A stretch of DNA of 10,657 bases from Asparagopsis taxiformis (Eukaryota > Rhodophyta > Florideophyceae > Bonnemaisoniales > Bonnemaisoniaceae). Location: positions 1-10,657 of the forward strand of contig JALQPE010001230.1 in the NCBI GenBank assembly GCA_030407315.1, written 5' to 3'. A program made the translations under genes and the position numbers. Under the pieces are notes generated by a model. It was given only the letters and a program-made list of their open reading frames with translations. It was not told the DNA's origin and did not search any database. Below are positions 8,478-10,657 of this stretch, in pieces; within the stretch, counting starts at the first letter, position 1, and the number at the start of each line of letters is the position of its first letter.

Positions 8478-10073
8478 CGCGCGAGAAGAGCTTTTTGGGC
8501 CTGGGGCTGGCGGATCGCTTCCCCGACGACGACGGACGCAGGAACATCGGGCAGATGGTTCAGGCCGTGCTCGGGGTTCGACCCGCCCGAGCTGCGCGCC
8601 CTGCCCCGCCTCGACATGATCGAGGTCCCCAAGACCCGCATCGCCGCGCCGGCCAGCCTCGCCGCCCAGGTCCGCACCGACGACGAGGACCGCATCCGCC
8701 ACACCTACGGTCGCGCCTACCGCGACGTGGTGCGCGGCTTCACCGGCGACTTCTCGGCGGCCCCCGACGCGGTCGCGCACCCGACCTCGGAGGCCGACGT
8801 GCGGCGGCTGCTCGACTGGGCCGATGCGGAGGGCATCGCGGTCGTGCCCTATGGCGGCGGCACCTCGGTGGTTGGGCGGCGTCGAGTGCGCCCGCGACCG
8901 CGCCCCGGCCGTGCTCAGCGTCGACCTCGGCGGCCTGAACGCGGTCAAGGACGTCGACCCGACGAGCCGCCTCGCCACCATCGAGGCCGGCGCCACCGGC
9001 CCTCACCTCGAGGCCGAGCTGCGCCGGCACGGGTTGACGCTCCGTCACTTCCCGCAGTCCTTCGAACACTCGACCCTCGGCGGCTGGGTGGTCACGCGCG
9101 CGGCGGGCCACTTCGCGACCCTCTACACGCACATCGATGACCTCGTCGCCTCGGTGCGGATGGTGAGCCCCGCAGGAGAGATTGCGACCCGCACCCTACC
9201 CGGCTCGGGCGCCGGCCCCAGCCCAGATCGCCTCGTGCTCGGTCCGAGGGCGCGCTCGGCATCCTCACCGAGGCGACCGTGCGCGTGCGGCCGCGCCCGA
9301 CCCATCGGGCATCCGCGAGCTTGCACTTCGCCGAGTTCGAGGCCGCGGTCCACGCGGCCCGAGAGATCGTGCAATCCGGCCTGCACCCCACGAACTGCCG
9401 GCTGCTCGACGCGCGCGAGGCGGGCCTCAACATGGTCACCCAGGACGGCACCTGCGTGCTCATCGTGGCTTTCGAGTCGGACGATCACGCCCTGGCGCCT
9501 TGGCTCGAGCGCGCCACCGAGATCGCGCGCGCCGCGGCGGCGAGGTCCGCGGCGGCCTGCGCTACCGCGGCCCCGAGGACGAGGAGGACGGCCCGTCCAG
9601 CGCCCAGAGCTGGAAGTCGGCCTTCATCGATGCGCCCTACCTGCAGAGCACCCTGGTCAGCCTCGGGGTGCTCGCCGACACCTTCGAGACCGCCTGCACG
9701 TGGTCGGGCTTCTTCGACACTGCACGCGGCCCTCGTGCGCGACGTGCGCGGAGCGAGAAGAAGGGTGGCGGGCAAGGGCCTGCTCACGTGCCGCTTCACC
9801 CACGTCTACCCCGACGGCCCCGCGCCCTACTACACGTTCATCTGCCCGCGCGCAGCGGTGACGAGCTGTCGATGTGGGCGGACATCAAGGCCGCGGCGAG
9901 TGAAGCCCTGATTGCAAACGGCGCGACCATCACCCACCACCACGCGGTGGGGCGCACCCACCAGCCGTGGTACGCGCGTCAGGTCCCCGACCTCTATCAA
10001 GACGTCCTGCGCGCCGCGAAGAAGACGCTCGACCCGAACGGCATCCTCAAACCCGGGCGTCTTGCTGACCTAG
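8474..10073 (+). CDS. FAD-binding oxidase of the alkyl-DHAP synthase (AGPS) family, frameshifted
   Basis: The pieces join into about 530 residues matching the flavoprotein family of alkyldihydroxyacetonephosphate synthase. In AGPS the enzyme swaps the acyl group of acyl-DHAP for a fatty alcohol, making the ether bond of ether lipids. The FAD domain has VVPYGGGTSVVGG, LATIEAGATGPHLEAELR, SFEHSTLGGWVVTRAAGH and, across an indel, GSEGALGILTEATVRVRP. The C-terminal half has the family's substrate-side motifs: CRFTHVYPDG with the conserved Tyr, ITHHHAVGR with the triple His, and the closing DPNGIL-NPG. The N-terminus (KSFLG, RRNIGQMVQ) also fits. Length suits bacterial members, which lack the peroxisomal extension. 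GTG at 8474 overlaps the upstream stop (GTGA), suggesting co-translation with the radical SAM gene. Indels lie near 8570, 8872, 9243, 9538, 9718, 9852 and 10052; after the last, the frame ends GVLLT at TAG 10071-10073. It could be a related FAD-linked oxidase with another substrate, as sequence alone does not fix the reaction. Confidence 0.82.
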
Positions 10074-10085
10074 ACGTAGGAGCGC

Positions 10086-10657
10086 CTAGAAGCGCGGCGT
10101 GCACGAGACGCCGGCGTCGACAGTAAGGCAGGCCCCGGTGATGCCGGAGGCCGCCTCGGAGGCGAGGAAGAGGCACGCATCCGCGACCTCTTGGCGGTCG
10201 ACGAGCCGCCCTAGGGCCGCCGCTTTCTCGTAGCGCGCGACCCCCTCCGGCCACAGGTTCGGTAGCTCCGGATAGAAGGTGAGGCCCGGGGCGACCGCGT
10301 TGACGCGGATGCCCTTGGGCCCCAGCTCGAGGCCGCGGCCTGCGTATGCATGTTCACCGCCGCCTTCGCGGCCACGTAGTGGCTGTGCATGGGGGCGGGC
10401 GCAGCCCCTCGATGGAGGAGATGTTCACGATGGCGCCCCCGGCACCTGCCATCGCCTTGGCCGCCGCCTGGGTCATGAGGAAGACGCTGGTCAGGTTGGA
10501 GTCCACGACCCCGCGAAAGTCCTCGTCGCTCATGTCGAGCAGCCCCGTCATCGGGTAGGTGCCCGCGTTGTTGATCACCACGTGCAAGCCGCCGAGTCCG
10601 TCGCTGGCCGAGATGAGCGCTTCGGCGCCCGCCCGCGTGCTCACGTCCGACGAGACC
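10086..10657 (-). CDS. Short-chain dehydrogenase/reductase (SDR), 5' end beyond window, frameshifted
   Basis: About 190 residues of a classical SDR, an NAD(P)-dependent oxidoreductase with a Rossmann fold. Visible are LHVVINNAG (the NNAG motif), the strand NISSIEG carrying the catalytic Ser, SHYVAAK (catalytic YxxxK), KGIRVNAVAPG, and the C-terminal ITGACLTVDAG, ending at the stop at 10086-10088. The N-terminal TGxxxGxG cofactor motif and roughly 60 residues lie past the right edge. Two indels, near 10395 and 10335, shift the frame just before and after the YxxxK helix; both active-site motifs are otherwise intact. It converges on the AGPS-like gene with a 12-base gap. The substrate cannot be told from the motifs. 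Acyl/alkyl-DHAP reductases are SDRs in animals, so a lipid role is possible, but FabG-like or general alcohol dehydrogenases look the same at this level. Confidence 0.88.

Noticed and set aside
10069..10099. Small hairpins (CCTA/TAGG and GCGC/GCGC) between the AGPS-like and SDR stops
   Set aside because: Stems are only four pairs without T-runs, and they overlap the stop codons; too weak to call a terminator.

Overview
This is a very GC-rich window whose gene content suggests a myxobacterium-like organism (Myxococcota or a relative). The hints are a large serine/threonine kinase fused to a STAND-type ATPase and helical repeats, a bacterial suppressor-of-fused (SUFU) domain protein, Ala/Pro/Lys-rich proteins, and an alkyl-DHAP-synthase-like FAD enzyme. 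The lineage is an inference from family content; no rRNA or other marker gene is present.

Layout: (1) 1-152, short leader with no gene seen. (2) 153-919 (+), SUFU-domain protein. (3) 916-1481 (+), basic Ala/Pro/Lys-rich protein whose GTG start overlaps the preceding TGA. (4) 1482-1534, short convergent gap with a weak hairpin. (5) 1535-5476 (-), protein kinase / AAA-STAND ATPase / TPR-like signalling protein of about 1,300 residues. (6) 5477-5629, divergent, comparatively AT-rich promoter region. (7) 5630-8477 (+), fused radical SAM protein (TIGR03960-like) plus DUF2344 / TIGR03936-like domain. (8) 8474-10073 (+), FAD-binding oxidase of the alkyldihydroxyacetonephosphate synthase (AGPS) family, starting in a GTGA overlap with gene 7. 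(9) 10086-10657 (-), 3' part of a short-chain dehydrogenase/reductase (SDR) running off the right edge, convergent with gene 8.

Every gene is interrupted by single-base frameshifts, about 35 in all. Many lie in runs of G or C and several occur as pairs that cancel. Protein families continue cleanly across each break with catalytic motifs intact. This looks like uncorrected long-read or low-coverage assembly error rather than gene decay, so each gene is annotated as one CDS spanning its breaks. Exact protein ends and lengths are therefore approximate.

Functionally, the kinase and the radical SAM gene diverge from one intergenic region. The radical SAM and AGPS-like genes are probably co-transcribed. 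The AGPS-like enzyme and the SDR could both act in lipid (ether lipid) chemistry, but that link is only inferred. No RNA gene, CRISPR array, insertion sequence, prophage or clear new system was seen. The most interesting items are the SUFU plus basic-protein pair, the acidic insert in the kinase domain, and the extra cysteine cluster in the radical SAM protein.
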